Assembly (NCBI RefSeq): GCF_022549775.1
Contig: NZ_JAKZGP010000025.1
Coordinates: forward strand, 1-62,355
DNA from: Belliella filtrata
GTDB taxonomy: Bacteria; Bacteroidota; Bacteroidia; Cytophagales; Cyclobacteriaceae
Reading direction: 5' to 3'
Length of the DNA stretch: 62,355 nt
Below the pieces are notes generated by a model, which searched no databases, had not been told where the DNA came from, and saw only the letters and a program-made list of their open reading frames with translations. Below, piece after piece: positions 6,423-14,767 of this stretch (position 1 is the stretch's first letter; the number at the start of each line of letters is the position of its first letter). Position numbers and translations under genes: made by a program.

Positions 6423-7472
6423 TTATTTATAGAACTCATTATACCAGGATACAAATTTCGCAACTCCATCCTGCACAGATGTGCTAGGTTTGTAGCCTGT
6501 ATCATCGGAAAGGTCTGTTACATCAGCAAAAGTTGCTGGTACATCTCCCATCTGCATAGGCATCATTTCTTTTTCGGCAGTCTTTCCCAAAGCATCCTCC
6601 AAAGCTTTGATGTAATCCATAAGGGCTACTGGCTGGCTATTTCCTATATTGTAAACTTTATAGGGTGCATAAGAACTCCCTGGATCCGGGGCGTCTCCTG
6701 ACCAAGCTGGGTTTTTCTGTGCAGGTTTTTCAGAAACCCTGATAATTCCTTCAACAATATCATCAATATAGGTGAAGTCACGTTTCATTTGGCCATGGTT
6801 GAAAACCTTTATTTTCTCACCCTTCTTCATGGCATCTGCGAATAAGAACAAAGCCATATCTGGTCTTCCCCATGGACCGTATACAGTAAAAAATCTTAAG
6901 CCTGTAGTAGGAATCTGGAACAAATGGCTGTAAGTATGTGCCATCAATTCATTTGATTTCTTGGTTGCTGCATACAAGCTCACTGGGTGATCTACATTAT
7001 GAGTAGTTGCAAAGGGCATTTTGGTATTGGCCCCATAAACTGAGCTTGAGGAGGCATAGACTAAGTGTTTCACTGGGAATGCCCTACAAGCTTCTAAGAT
7101 GTTCATAAAACCCTGAATATTTGCAAGCAAGTATGCATCAGGATTTTCTAAAGAGTATCTGACTCCTGCTTGCGCAGCTAGATTGACTACAACATCAATT
7201 CCTTCCTTTTCAAACAAGTTCATCAATAAATCCTTGTCAGCAATATCCATTTGCATGAAAGAATAGCCTTTGAGTTTTTCAGATGAGACCAAGACGCCAT
7301 GCTTTATATCACTCCTCTTAATTCCTGCCTCTTCCAACCTACTGTATTTCAGGTTAACATCGTAGTAATCATTGATATTGTCAACACCAAGGACTTCATG
7401 TCCTTTTTGAATCAAAGCGTTGGTAAGGTGAAAGCCTATAAAACCAGCAGTTCCTGTTACAAAATATTTCAT
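6423..7472 (-). CDS. UDP-glucuronate 4-epimerase-like NAD-dependent epimerase
   Basis: 349 residues of the extended SDR family. The motifs FVTGTAGFIGFHL (residues 4-16), VDNINDYYDVNLKYSRLE, VVNLAAQAGVRYSLENP, YASSSSVYGANTKMPF and the Tyr-x3-Lys in SLYAATKKSNELMAHTYSHLF match the CapI/GAE group that interconverts UDP-glucuronate and UDP-galacturonate. The NDYYD loop after the second strand and the FFTVYGPWGRPDMALF segment are typical of this subgroup rather than GalE. It sits between rfbB and a GT4 glycosyltransferase, suggesting delivery of an acidic sugar to an extracellular or capsular polysaccharide. Substrate assignment rests on motif similarity. Confidence 0.88.
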   Translation of the reverse strand: MKYFVTGTAGFIGFHLTNALIQKGHEVLGVDNINDYYDVNLKYSRLEEAGIKRSDIKHGVLVSSEKLKGYSFMQMDIADKDLLMNLFEKEGIDVVVNLAAQAGVRYSLENPDAYLLANIQGFMNILEACRAFPVKHLVYASSSSVYGANTKMPFATTHNVDHPVSLYAATKKSNELMAHTYSHLFQIPTTGLRFFTVYGPWGRPDMALFLFADAMKKGEKIKVFNHGQMKRDFTYIDDIVEGIIRVSEKPAQKNPAWSGDAPDPGSSYAPYKVYNIGNSQPVALMDYIKALEDALGKTAEKEMMPMQMGDVPATFADVTDLSDDTGYKPSTSVQDGVAKFVSWYNEFYK

Positions 7473-7495
7473 TTTTTAAAATTATGATATTCGAC

Positions 7496-8668
7496 TCAAT
7501 TTTTTACCAAATCCTGATCATTTTGAATTAATCTTTCATATTGTTTAAGTAATTGGCTATGGATGTGCTGTCTGTTGTAGTTTTCTTGCACTTCCAAGAA
7601 AAGATTTTCTGCCAATTGCTGCATATATTCCCTTTTTACAAAAGCAAACTCTAAGGCTTCTTGCAACACCTCTACTTTTTTTGGAGGGAAAATCAAACCA
7701 GTTCGTCTGCTTGTAACGATATCTTTGTTGCCTGTGATGTTCGAGCAAATGATCGGAAGCTGCATGGCTCCTGCCTCAAGTAATACATTTGGGAATCCTT
7801 CACGATGTGAAGCATGTACCAGCACGTCAGAAATCGCCATATAATGTGACACATGATCTGTCCATTCTATGTGAACAATCTTAGGGTGATCTTGAATATG
7901 TCTTATAGTCGACTCCTCGATAGGATCCAGGTCTTGTTCAAAGTTGCCCAATAGTACCAATTTGGATTTATTTATAATTTTGGAAGACAAAAAAGCCTTT
8001 ACCAAATCATCTATACCTTTGTCTTTGACTAAGCGACCCACAGCCAAGATTATAAATTCATTTTCTCCAGGCATCACGCGCATAGTCGCCGCAACAAGGT
8101 GATTCTCCTTGAGTGATGACCTATTAAAAGCAGTCAAATCAACCCCATTGCTAGATCCCATACCAATTAACTGGACTTTATCCGAAGTGGTAAATCCTTC
8201 TTTCAAAATCACTTCCCTAATCGATGGTGAATTAGGCCATATTTCAGTAGCGAATTTATATGTCCACTTTTCTGTCTTGATAAGTAAAGATTTCTTATTG
8301 GGTTCAGCAGTCATGTGTGGTAATCCAGCAACTGTATGGATCCTTACTTTTACACCTGCCAATTTCCCTGCGATCATACCCAAAAGCCCCGCTTTTGGTG
8401 TATGGGTATGGATTATATCCGGCTTTTCTCTTAAGAAAAGTCTCCACAAAAGCCAAATACAATAGATATCCCAAAAGGGTGTGATTTTTCTAGTAAAAGG
8501 AATGATTTCATGTTCACAACCTTCTTTTCTGACTATCTCGTTGATTTCTTTTCCATCAGCACTGACCATGATCACATCCCAGCCTGCTGATTTGAGATAC
8601 TTCATCTGTCCTTTCAGCAAAAGTTTAAGTGATAGTGGGACAGTTGTTATTCGAATTATTTTTGGCAT
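7496..8668 (-). CDS. glycosyltransferase family 4 (polysaccharide synthesis)
   Basis: 390 residues with two Rossmann-like halves of the GT-B fold. The N-terminal half carries PDIIHTHTPKAGLLGMIAGKLAGVKVRIHTVAGLPH, the acceptor side typical of CapM/EpsD/PglA relatives. The C-terminal half carries ILAVGRLVKDKGIDDLVKAF and the E-x7-E region HREGFPNVLLEAGAMQLPIICSNITGNKDIV that binds the nucleotide sugar. Enzymes of this group are retaining and transfer a sugar to a lipid-linked intermediate at the cytoplasmic face. It is the promoter-proximal gene of the operon with the epimerase and rfbB. A TAACTTTG -7 element lies 22-29 bases upstream. Donor and acceptor sugars are unknown. Confidence 0.9.
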   Translation of the reverse strand: MPKIIRITTVPLSLKLLLKGQMKYLKSAGWDVIMVSADGKEINEIVRKEGCEHEIIPFTRKITPFWDIYCIWLLWRLFLREKPDIIHTHTPKAGLLGMIAGKLAGVKVRIHTVAGLPHMTAEPNKKSLLIKTEKWTYKFATEIWPNSPSIREVILKEGFTTSDKVQLIGMGSSNGVDLTAFNRSSLKENHLVAATMRVMPGENEFIILAVGRLVKDKGIDDLVKAFLSSKIINKSKLVLLGNFEQDLDPIEESTIRHIQDHPKIVHIEWTDHVSHYMAISDVLVHASHREGFPNVLLEAGAMQLPIICSNITGNKDIVTSRRTGLIFPPKKVEVLQEALEFAFVKREYMQQLAENLFLEVQENYNRQHIHSQLLKQYERLIQNDQDLVKN

Positions 8669-8689
8669 CTATACAGCAAATTAAAAGAT

Positions 8690-8697
8690 CAAAGTTA
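8690..8697 (-). promoter_or_regulatory. -7 element of the glycosyltransferase operon (TAACTTTG)
   Basis: On the minus strand 8697-8690 reads TAACTTTG, a full TAnnTTTG match, 22 bases before the ATG at 8668. No convincing -33 TTTG is seen at the expected distance. Confidence 0.5.
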
Positions 8698-8756
8698 GAA
8701 TATAATTCCAAAACAGTAGGACAGAGAGTTGAATATTTGATCATACTCACTGATAA

Positions 8757-10454
8757 TCAATCTATTGATTTTCCATAAAGTTCAAAGAATTTGTTTTCTG
8801 CCTCTACTGTTCCGATCAGGATGATCTTGTGATGTTCTTCTAGTATCATCTTTGGGTCTGGATTGATCATTGTCTCTTCATCATGTTTGATGGCGATAAT
8901 AGTGCATCCAGTCTCTTTTCTAATTGAAGAATCTATGATTGATTTGCCAACAAGCTTTTCAGGCACTTTCACCTTGATCAAATCAAGACCTTCTGCAACC
9001 ATCAGTATATCTGAACGTTGGAGAAGATTTAGAATAGTTGTAGCTCCCATGGACGCATAGGACATCACAAAATCAGCTCCTGCTCGGTGCATAGTCCCCA
9101 AGTTTCGTTCCAAAGTTGATCTGGTGATGATTTGAATATCAGGTCTCAACATTCTGCAATAGATTGTAAGGTATACATTGATATCATCATCATGGGAGGT
9201 AATAATCACACATGGTGAATTGTCTATACCTGCAATTTTTAGAATTTCAATCTCAGCAGCATCTCCCAAAATCGTAGTCTCTCTGTGAAATATCCTATCT
9301 GGATCTCTTTCTATGATTCTATAATCGATATTCCGCCTTTCCAAAGCTTTGCCAGTCGCCCTTCCAACCCTACCTCCACCTATGATAATCACTGGGGCAC
9401 TGATTTCTGATTTCACCCCATAAATCTTATTATACAACTTGATTTGAGCTTGAGAGCCGGCCAATACAAGAACAGTACTTTTAGAAATCAATGTATCAGG
9501 GTGAGCCGATAGGAATTTCCCACGATCCCAGGCGCCAACTACACTCACTCCTACCTCCTGTCTTAACTGTGTATCTTTTAGTTTTTTTCCTACCAACTCT
9601 GATCCAGTGACCATAGCCTCTGCAATCAGCAGATCATCAAACCTACCCACAATATGAGCACAGGCATCACCTCCATTTGCTCTTCGCGAAAGGAATAAGC
9701 CCATAATCTCTCCCAAGTGGAGTACATGGTTACTTCCTGCTAGTTTAAGAATATCATCAGAATGTGCAAAACTACAAGTTGTGATGATAGGAACTTCCTT
9801 TGAAATCTCTCTAACGGTGAATGCCACATTGGTATTCAGAACGTCAGATTCAGTTGTCGCAACCAATGCAGCCTTTCCAACACGAGCAGCATGATAAGTA
9901 TTAGGGTCATCCAAACTTCCTAGCATCACTTTGACTCCAAGATCTTTTAACCTCAATCCCTCAGCTATATCTGGCACTAGGACTACATAATCATAGTTGA
10001 ATCTTCTAAGTTTCTTTATAAGTGCCTCTGTGACTATCCCGTATTTGGTCAAAATAACATGTCCTGAAGTGTATTCTGGAAGCTCACTCGGTACTTTGGC
10101 CTGTTCTTGAGCTTTCATCCATGGGGAATAAAAAAAATTGATAAATGTAAATGGAAATAGTACTAATAAAAACACCATTCCAGACAGAAGAACAACGATG
10201 GAAAACAACCTGCCGGCATCAGAATGAAAGGTAATATCTCCAAATCCCAAAGTAGACATTACAGTCAATGTCCAATAAAAACCAGTTAATAAACTAAAAT
10301 GCTGTCCTTCTCTTACCATCAGTAAATGAAACAGTACTGAAAACACCGTGATCATCGCAAACAATACCAATAGAAACCTGAAAAGTGTTTTTAGATTTCT
10401 TCTATCTGGCCTGTTTTTAAGAAAAAGAGTAACTTGTGTAGTTAGAAATTTCAT
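8757..10454 (-). CDS. two-TM potassium channel with two RCK (TrkA-N/TrkA-C) modules
   Basis: 565 residues. Transmembrane helices lie at about 24-47 and 84-108, flanking a pore helix and the selectivity filter TLGFGD at 68-73 (KcsA has TVGYGD). The cytosolic part has two regulator-of-conductance modules: RCK1 at about 130-345 and RCK2 at about 350-565. The second begins VIIIGGGRVGRATGKALERR, a normal glycine-rich nucleotide loop. In the first, the corresponding segment is HVILTKYGIVTEALIKKL, which lacks the GxGxxG pattern, so only RCK2 is likely to bind NAD or a nucleotide in the classical way. The encoded protein is a ligand-gated K+ channel of the inner membrane. It is a single-gene unit; the 88-bp gap downstream also holds the promoter of the next operon. 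Confidence 0.9.
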   Translation of the reverse strand: MKFLTTQVTLFLKNRPDRRNLKTLFRFLLVLFAMITVFSVLFHLLMVREGQHFSLLTGFYWTLTVMSTLGFGDITFHSDAGRLFSIVVLLSGMVFLLVLFPFTFINFFYSPWMKAQEQAKVPSELPEYTSGHVILTKYGIVTEALIKKLRRFNYDYVVLVPDIAEGLRLKDLGVKVMLGSLDDPNTYHAARVGKAALVATTESDVLNTNVAFTVREISKEVPIITTCSFAHSDDILKLAGSNHVLHLGEIMGLFLSRRANGGDACAHIVGRFDDLLIAEAMVTGSELVGKKLKDTQLRQEVGVSVVGAWDRGKFLSAHPDTLISKSTVLVLAGSQAQIKLYNKIYGVKSEISAPVIIIGGGRVGRATGKALERRNIDYRIIERDPDRIFHRETTILGDAAEIEILKIAGIDNSPCVIITSHDDDINVYLTIYCRMLRPDIQIITRSTLERNLGTMHRAGADFVMSYASMGATTILNLLQRSDILMVAEGLDLIKVKVPEKLVGKSIIDSSIRKETGCTIIAIKHDEETMINPDPKMILEEHHKIILIGTVEAENKFFELYGKSID

Positions 10455-10592
10455 TCAAAAATTATTTTTTTCTCTCCTCGTAAAGCTAAAGATATACTTT
10501 TAAAATTTTCCAAAATTAGTCGTCTAAAATTGAAGAATTCACCTATAAACAATAGGTAAGCATCTAAAGTTTTATTCTAAATATATCAAAGC

Positions 10593-10625
10593 AAACAGGC
10601 TGCCAATAGTATTGACAGCCTGTTT
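10593..10625 (-). terminator. terminator of the glucan utilisation operon
   Basis: Perfect 10-bp arms aaacaggctg (10593-10602) and cagcctgttt (10616-10625), with an inner CAA/TTG pairing and a small loop. It sits just past the GH16 stop codon on the minus strand. T-tracts flank it only weakly, so it may act in both directions. Confidence 0.65.
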
Positions 10626-10659
10626 TAATCCTAATTAATTCTCAATAAAATAACAGGTT

Positions 10660-11781
10660 TCAATCCTTTTGAAATACCCTTACATAATCTACCGCAAGTT
10701 GTTGAGGGAAAATTGTGGAGGAATCGGGGCTTCCTGGCCAATTTCCGCCAATTGCAAGGTTAATAATAAAGAAGAATGGTGCCCTGAATTCATCCATAGA
10801 AGCTGGGCTGATATTATCTTCATGATATACCACATCGTCAAGAAGCCAAGTAATTTTAGACTCATCCCAAATGATGCTATATACATGGAAATTATCTGCC
10901 AATTTGGCCCCAGCAGGCAGTGTTTTCTTTCCTCCTCGATAGTTATATGTACCATTATTATCCCAATGCAAGGTGCCGTGTACTGTATCATCACGACCAC
11001 TGGCATTACCTCCGACCATTTCCATGATGTCTATTTCTCCGCACGCTGGCCAGCTAATATCTGTGATACTTTCACCAAGCATCCATAGGGCTGGCCAAAT
11101 ACCTTGACCTTGTGGCATAGCTGCACGGATATCTATTCTCCCAAATTCAAAATTCTGACGACCTTGAGTTTTTATTCTTGAGGACGTGTAGTTTTTACCG
11201 CCTACTGACTCTTGCTTTGCTGTGATGACCAAAAAACCATCTTTTACCTCAGTGTTTTCTCTTCGGTAAAATTGCAGTTCATTGTTTCCCCAGCCGCAAA
11301 GGTTCGGACAACCATCACCTGTTTCGAATACCCAATCTGAAGACAAGCTACTACCTTCAAACTCATCATTCCAAACTAATGCATAGCCATCATAACTCAT
11401 AGGAGATTCAAATCCACCAGAAGGCAAACCTATCCCAAGAATTTGATTGGTAATCACTACAGTCTCTTCTTGTTTGATAAATGCTGACTCAGTGGCATGC
11501 GCCTGCACTGTAACTACATACTCTCCTACAGCCGTATACCGGTAAGTAGCTGAACTCCCAGAGACCAGCTCAGGCTCAGCATTACCAACTCCAAAGCTCA
11601 CCCTGAAGAAATTCGTCCTATCTGCCGAGAAATTTACCCGAACTTGACCATTACCTATTTGCTCCACTGAGATATTCAAATTAGTTGGCAATAGTACTTG
11701 TTCTGTTCCATTGTCTTGATTGCAAGAATTAGCCATTGAAATGGTAAGAATTGCAAAGACAGCACAAATTAACTTATTCAT
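10660..11781 (-). CDS. GH16 endo-beta-1,3-glucanase (laminarinase-like) lipoprotein with PKD domain
   Basis: 373 residues from the ATG at 11781; the frame extends to a TTG at 11799, but MNKLICAVFAILTISMANSC is a convincing type II signal with Cys20 as the likely lipidation site. A PKD-like Ig fold spans about residues 30-112. The GH16 domain at about 134-373 contains GEIDIMEMVGG, with the nucleophile Glu249, Asp251 and acid/base Glu254. The FDE-type start NDEF and WGNNELQFY are those of bacterial laminarinases. It would cut mixed or beta-1,3-glucans endo-fashion at the cell surface. Last gene of the SusC-SusD-SGBP-GH16 operon, and the only glycoside hydrolase in the locus. Confidence 0.92.
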   Translation of the reverse strand: MNKLICAVFAILTISMANSCNQDNGTEQVLLPTNLNISVEQIGNGQVRVNFSADRTNFFRVSFGVGNAEPELVSGSSATYRYTAVGEYVVTVQAHATESAFIKQEETVVITNQILGIGLPSGGFESPMSYDGYALVWNDEFEGSSLSSDWVFETGDGCPNLCGWGNNELQFYRRENTEVKDGFLVITAKQESVGGKNYTSSRIKTQGRQNFEFGRIDIRAAMPQGQGIWPALWMLGESITDISWPACGEIDIMEMVGGNASGRDDTVHGTLHWDNNGTYNYRGGKKTLPAGAKLADNFHVYSIIWDESKITWLLDDVVYHEDNISPASMDEFRAPFFFIINLAIGGNWPGSPDSSTIFPQQLAVDYVRVFQKD

Positions 11782-11795
11782 AATCAACATATTTA

Positions 11796-13277
11796 TCAAT
11801 CATTCACTGGTATCAGCACAAATGTCCAATATATGGAAGTACTAGCAACTCTTATGGTTATTGTCAATTCTTCAGTTGTCTCGTCATATCCAATAACATC
11901 GTAAGTTACGGATTCATTTTCTCTTGGAGGGCCTGCTTCGTATTCACCTCCATTGTATGCTTTTGGAAGGACAATGAATGCTCCAGTACCAGTCACAGTG
12001 ATTTTAGGTAGTTCAGTAGGTGTACCAGGAGTAAAGCTGAACGCATGCGTTCCAGATGCCCAAGCAGCTCCTGCAGTTCCAGCTAAGCTACTTTCTGGTT
12101 GACACGCATTAGATATTCCCAAGTAAGGCTCACCATAAACATCTCCCTGAGCATCATATTCATATTCTCCATTAGAATTAAAGATATACAAATCATTGAA
12201 TAAGCATGCTCTCTCTCCAGAGACATCAACTCCGGTAGGGAACCATTCATCACTTCCTGGGTTTGGACCTACACCGAAAGCTCCAGCAGCAGGTTTAAGT
12301 GTCCAAACTTTCCTTCCATTTCCTACCAAATCATCAAGGGTAAAGCTTACATCTGGGTTTTGTGGCTCTGGTTCCGGCTCTGGTTCTGGCTCAGCTCCAG
12401 GATCGAAGTCTTCTGGAATTAACCTTACATACCATGCTAGTTCTGTATTGCTTTGATCTACAAATCTTAAAAATAATTCATTCTCTTCAAGTCTGACAAT
12501 TTGATAAGTTCTACCACCTGCAAAATAGCCAATAAAGCCACCATTGCTAATTGTCAACTCAGGCAAAGCACCTTCAGTCTCTACTAAAGACCATCTAAGG
12601 TTGTCAGGAGCAGTATATGGAGCAGACAAGTCCCCTACTCCTGGGTCAAAAGCACCAGGAAAACTACCTCCTTGATTTGCATTCAAGTACACAAAACCAT
12701 TTGTTTCCATTCTAAACCCAAAGCCATCTAAGAAAAAAGTATACCTATCAGTATACATCCCAGAACCTTCTTTTTCAAAAGGAGCAGCTTGATACCATTC
12801 AGGGAAATTACCCGCTGCCCCCACTGGATTTGGACCAACTCCAAAATGGGCAGATCGGCTAGCATCAACCTTCCAAGTCTTGCCCTCTACAGCACTAGCC
12901 CCACCAGTCAACATATTGTATATAGGTCTATCCAATAAAAGCGGGTCAGTCTCAGCGATCACTACTTCTCTGGAAGTAGAAACACTTCCTCCTGCACTGA
13001 ATATGGTCAATGTCACGGTATAAGTACCTGCTAAAGGGTAAGTACCCGTAGCTACTTTTCCTTCAGCTGTCTGACCATTTCCAAGATCCCAATTCATCAT
13101 AAAAAAGTCACCATCAGCTGTGAATCTTACAATATTATCGTTCTCTTCTGTAGGCTGAAAGGTAAAGTTAGCATCTGCCTCTGTTGGAGGCAATGCGTCA
13201 AGCGCATATTCTTCCACACAGGCTAATGCCAAAAATAATGGAAGTATAAAACTTATATATTTTGATATTTTTTTCAT
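11796..13277 (-). CDS. PKD-containing surface glycan-binding lipoprotein with duplicated domain
   Basis: 493 residues. The lipobox LALAC puts the lipidated cysteine at residue 20. A PKD domain spans about 33-110. Two similar beta-rich domains follow, at about 128-287 and 319-490. Both open with the segment FGVGPNP (145-151 and 334-340), preceded by KTWKVDASRSAH or KVWTLKPAAGA, both contain an EW aromatic patch, and both end in a beta-strand pattern closing with LIP (WYVRLIP, WTFVLIP). A Pro-Glu linker (AEPEPEPEPEPQ, 295-306) separates them. It lies directly between SusD and the GH16 enzyme, the usual place of an SGBP-B type protein that captures glucan on the cell surface. Carbohydrate binding is inferred from position, not from a recognised CBM motif. 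Confidence 0.82.
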   Translation of the reverse strand: MKKISKYISFILPLFLALACVEEYALDALPPTEADANFTFQPTEENDNIVRFTADGDFFMMNWDLGNGQTAEGKVATGTYPLAGTYTVTLTIFSAGGSVSTSREVVIAETDPLLLDRPIYNMLTGGASAVEGKTWKVDASRSAHFGVGPNPVGAAGNFPEWYQAAPFEKEGSGMYTDRYTFFLDGFGFRMETNGFVYLNANQGGSFPGAFDPGVGDLSAPYTAPDNLRWSLVETEGALPELTISNGGFIGYFAGGRTYQIVRLEENELFLRFVDQSNTELAWYVRLIPEDFDPGAEPEPEPEPEPQNPDVSFTLDDLVGNGRKVWTLKPAAGAFGVGPNPGSDEWFPTGVDVSGERACLFNDLYIFNSNGEYEYDAQGDVYGEPYLGISNACQPESSLAGTAGAAWASGTHAFSFTPGTPTELPKITVTGTGAFIVLPKAYNGGEYEAGPPRENESVTYDVIGYDETTEELTITIRVASTSIYWTFVLIPVND

Positions 13278-13289
13278 GATTTCTCTATT

Positions 13290-14762
13290 TTAATAACCAG
13301 GATTTTGACTCCAAGTACCTCCGACCAAGTCGATTTCAACTTGCGGAATTGGAAACAACTCATGCTTGCCTGTCACAAAACCACTGATAGCAGTAGCGGC
13401 TTGTCCCGTTCTGACCAAATCCCAGAATCTATATCCCTCTCCGGAGAGTTCCAGTCTTCTTTCTCTTAAGATCGCTTGATAGAGCGCATCTCCTGAAGCA
13501 TTGATACCTGCCATACCTGCTCTCTGACGTACTTTATTGAGTTCAGTTCTGGCTCTTCCATCATTCCCTGACCTTTGAAAAGCTTCTGCTGCCATAAGCA
13601 ACACATCAGCCCATCTGATCACCCTATAATTCAGAGGACTTGTCAAATCATCATCCGGAAGACCTAACTCATTAGCCCTTTTGATATATTTATTTTGAAA
13701 ATATCCAGTGTGACCTCCACCTCCTATAGCATAAGTAATGCTGGAAGGATTAGGTTGAGAAGCAATGAAGGCATCTATATCCAATATCGTCGCATCTCTC
13801 CTGATGTCATTATCATCAAAGGCATCATACAAATCCTGAGTTGGTAGATTGTAACTGTTCCCATCGGCATAAAAAGGCCCTTCGTACTGTCTTACGCCGT
13901 GAAAACCAACTGCTGCATTACCATTCAGACAGATCAAGCATCCATAATCACCACCATTCAAACCAGAGAACTGAATCGTAAAGACATCTTCAGATACATT
14001 CTGATTGGCTACTAGAAACAAAGTCGTAAAATCCTCAAACAAAGAGTAACCACCTGCATTATTATCGATCAAACCTCCTAAGACAGTGGCCGCCTCACCA
14101 AATTTGTTTTGATAGAGCAATACTTTTCCCAATAATGCTCTCGCAGCTCCAGAGGTTAGTCTACCAGTCTCGCTGACCGTTGCAGGTAGTACTTCAATGG
14201 CTGCTCTTAAATCTGATTCAATTTGAGTATAAATTTCAGCCTTTGGCGTTCTTGGTGTACTAGATACTTCATTGATTGAAAGACGTCTGTCTATGATCAA
14301 TGGCATATCCCCAAAGTAATTTACAAGATTGAAATAAAAATAAGCACGCATCATTCTGGCTTCTGCCAAAATCAAATTCTTACCTTGGAAATCAATTTTA
14401 TTTTGATTTTCAAAGATATAATTCGCTCTTGCAATACCAGTATAATTCACCCGCATCACAGCCCTGAGTTCATCATTGACACCACCATGAGTCATGTCTT
14501 GAATCTCATGAAGCCCTCTCGTGTCATTTACACTTTCACCCCCAGCTATTGAATTGTCTGAGGCGATTTCCCCTATCCAAATGTTCAAATAGGCTGGTTG
14601 CATCATATCATATACACCGATGATAGCCCTATTGAAATCCTCTGGGGTATTGAAAAAATTCTCTGCATCCTGAGTGAACTCAGGATCTACATCCAGCAAG
14701 CTATCGCAAGCTGAAAATACACCTATTGGTATAATGAGTAACCACTTATATATTCGTTTCAT
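13290..14762 (-). CDS. SusD/RagB-family surface glycan-binding lipoprotein
   Basis: 490 residues. The signal MKRIYKWLLIIPIGVFSAC gives a lipidated Cys19. The N-terminal SusD-like region (CDSLLDVDPEFTQDAENFFNTPEDFNRAIIGVYDMM) and the TPR-rich core (LILAEARMMRAYFYFNLVNYFGDMPLI) are typical. The C-terminal RagB/SusD region includes YRVIRWADVLLMAAEAFQRSG and LRERRLELSGEGYRFWDLVRTGQA. It forms a lid on the SusC transporter and delivers oligosaccharides. Five bases separate it from the SusC stop codon, so the two are translationally coupled. Substrate specificity, most likely laminarin-type beta-1,3-glucan, is inferred from the GH16 gene downstream. Confidence 0.94.
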   Translation of the reverse strand: MKRIYKWLLIIPIGVFSACDSLLDVDPEFTQDAENFFNTPEDFNRAIIGVYDMMQPAYLNIWIGEIASDNSIAGGESVNDTRGLHEIQDMTHGGVNDELRAVMRVNYTGIARANYIFENQNKIDFQGKNLILAEARMMRAYFYFNLVNYFGDMPLIIDRRLSINEVSSTPRTPKAEIYTQIESDLRAAIEVLPATVSETGRLTSGAARALLGKVLLYQNKFGEAATVLGGLIDNNAGGYSLFEDFTTLFLVANQNVSEDVFTIQFSGLNGGDYGCLICLNGNAAVGFHGVRQYEGPFYADGNSYNLPTQDLYDAFDDNDIRRDATILDIDAFIASQPNPSSITYAIGGGGHTGYFQNKYIKRANELGLPDDDLTSPLNYRVIRWADVLLMAAEAFQRSGNDGRARTELNKVRQRAGMAGINASGDALYQAILRERRLELSGEGYRFWDLVRTGQAATAISGFVTGKHELFPIPQVEIDLVGGTWSQNPGY

Positions 14763-14767
14763 GATTT

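Noticed and set aside
12196-12456. 86-codon frame rich in Gly-Ser repeats
   Set aside because: It is the complement of the Pro-Glu linker of the glycan-binding protein, not a real gene.
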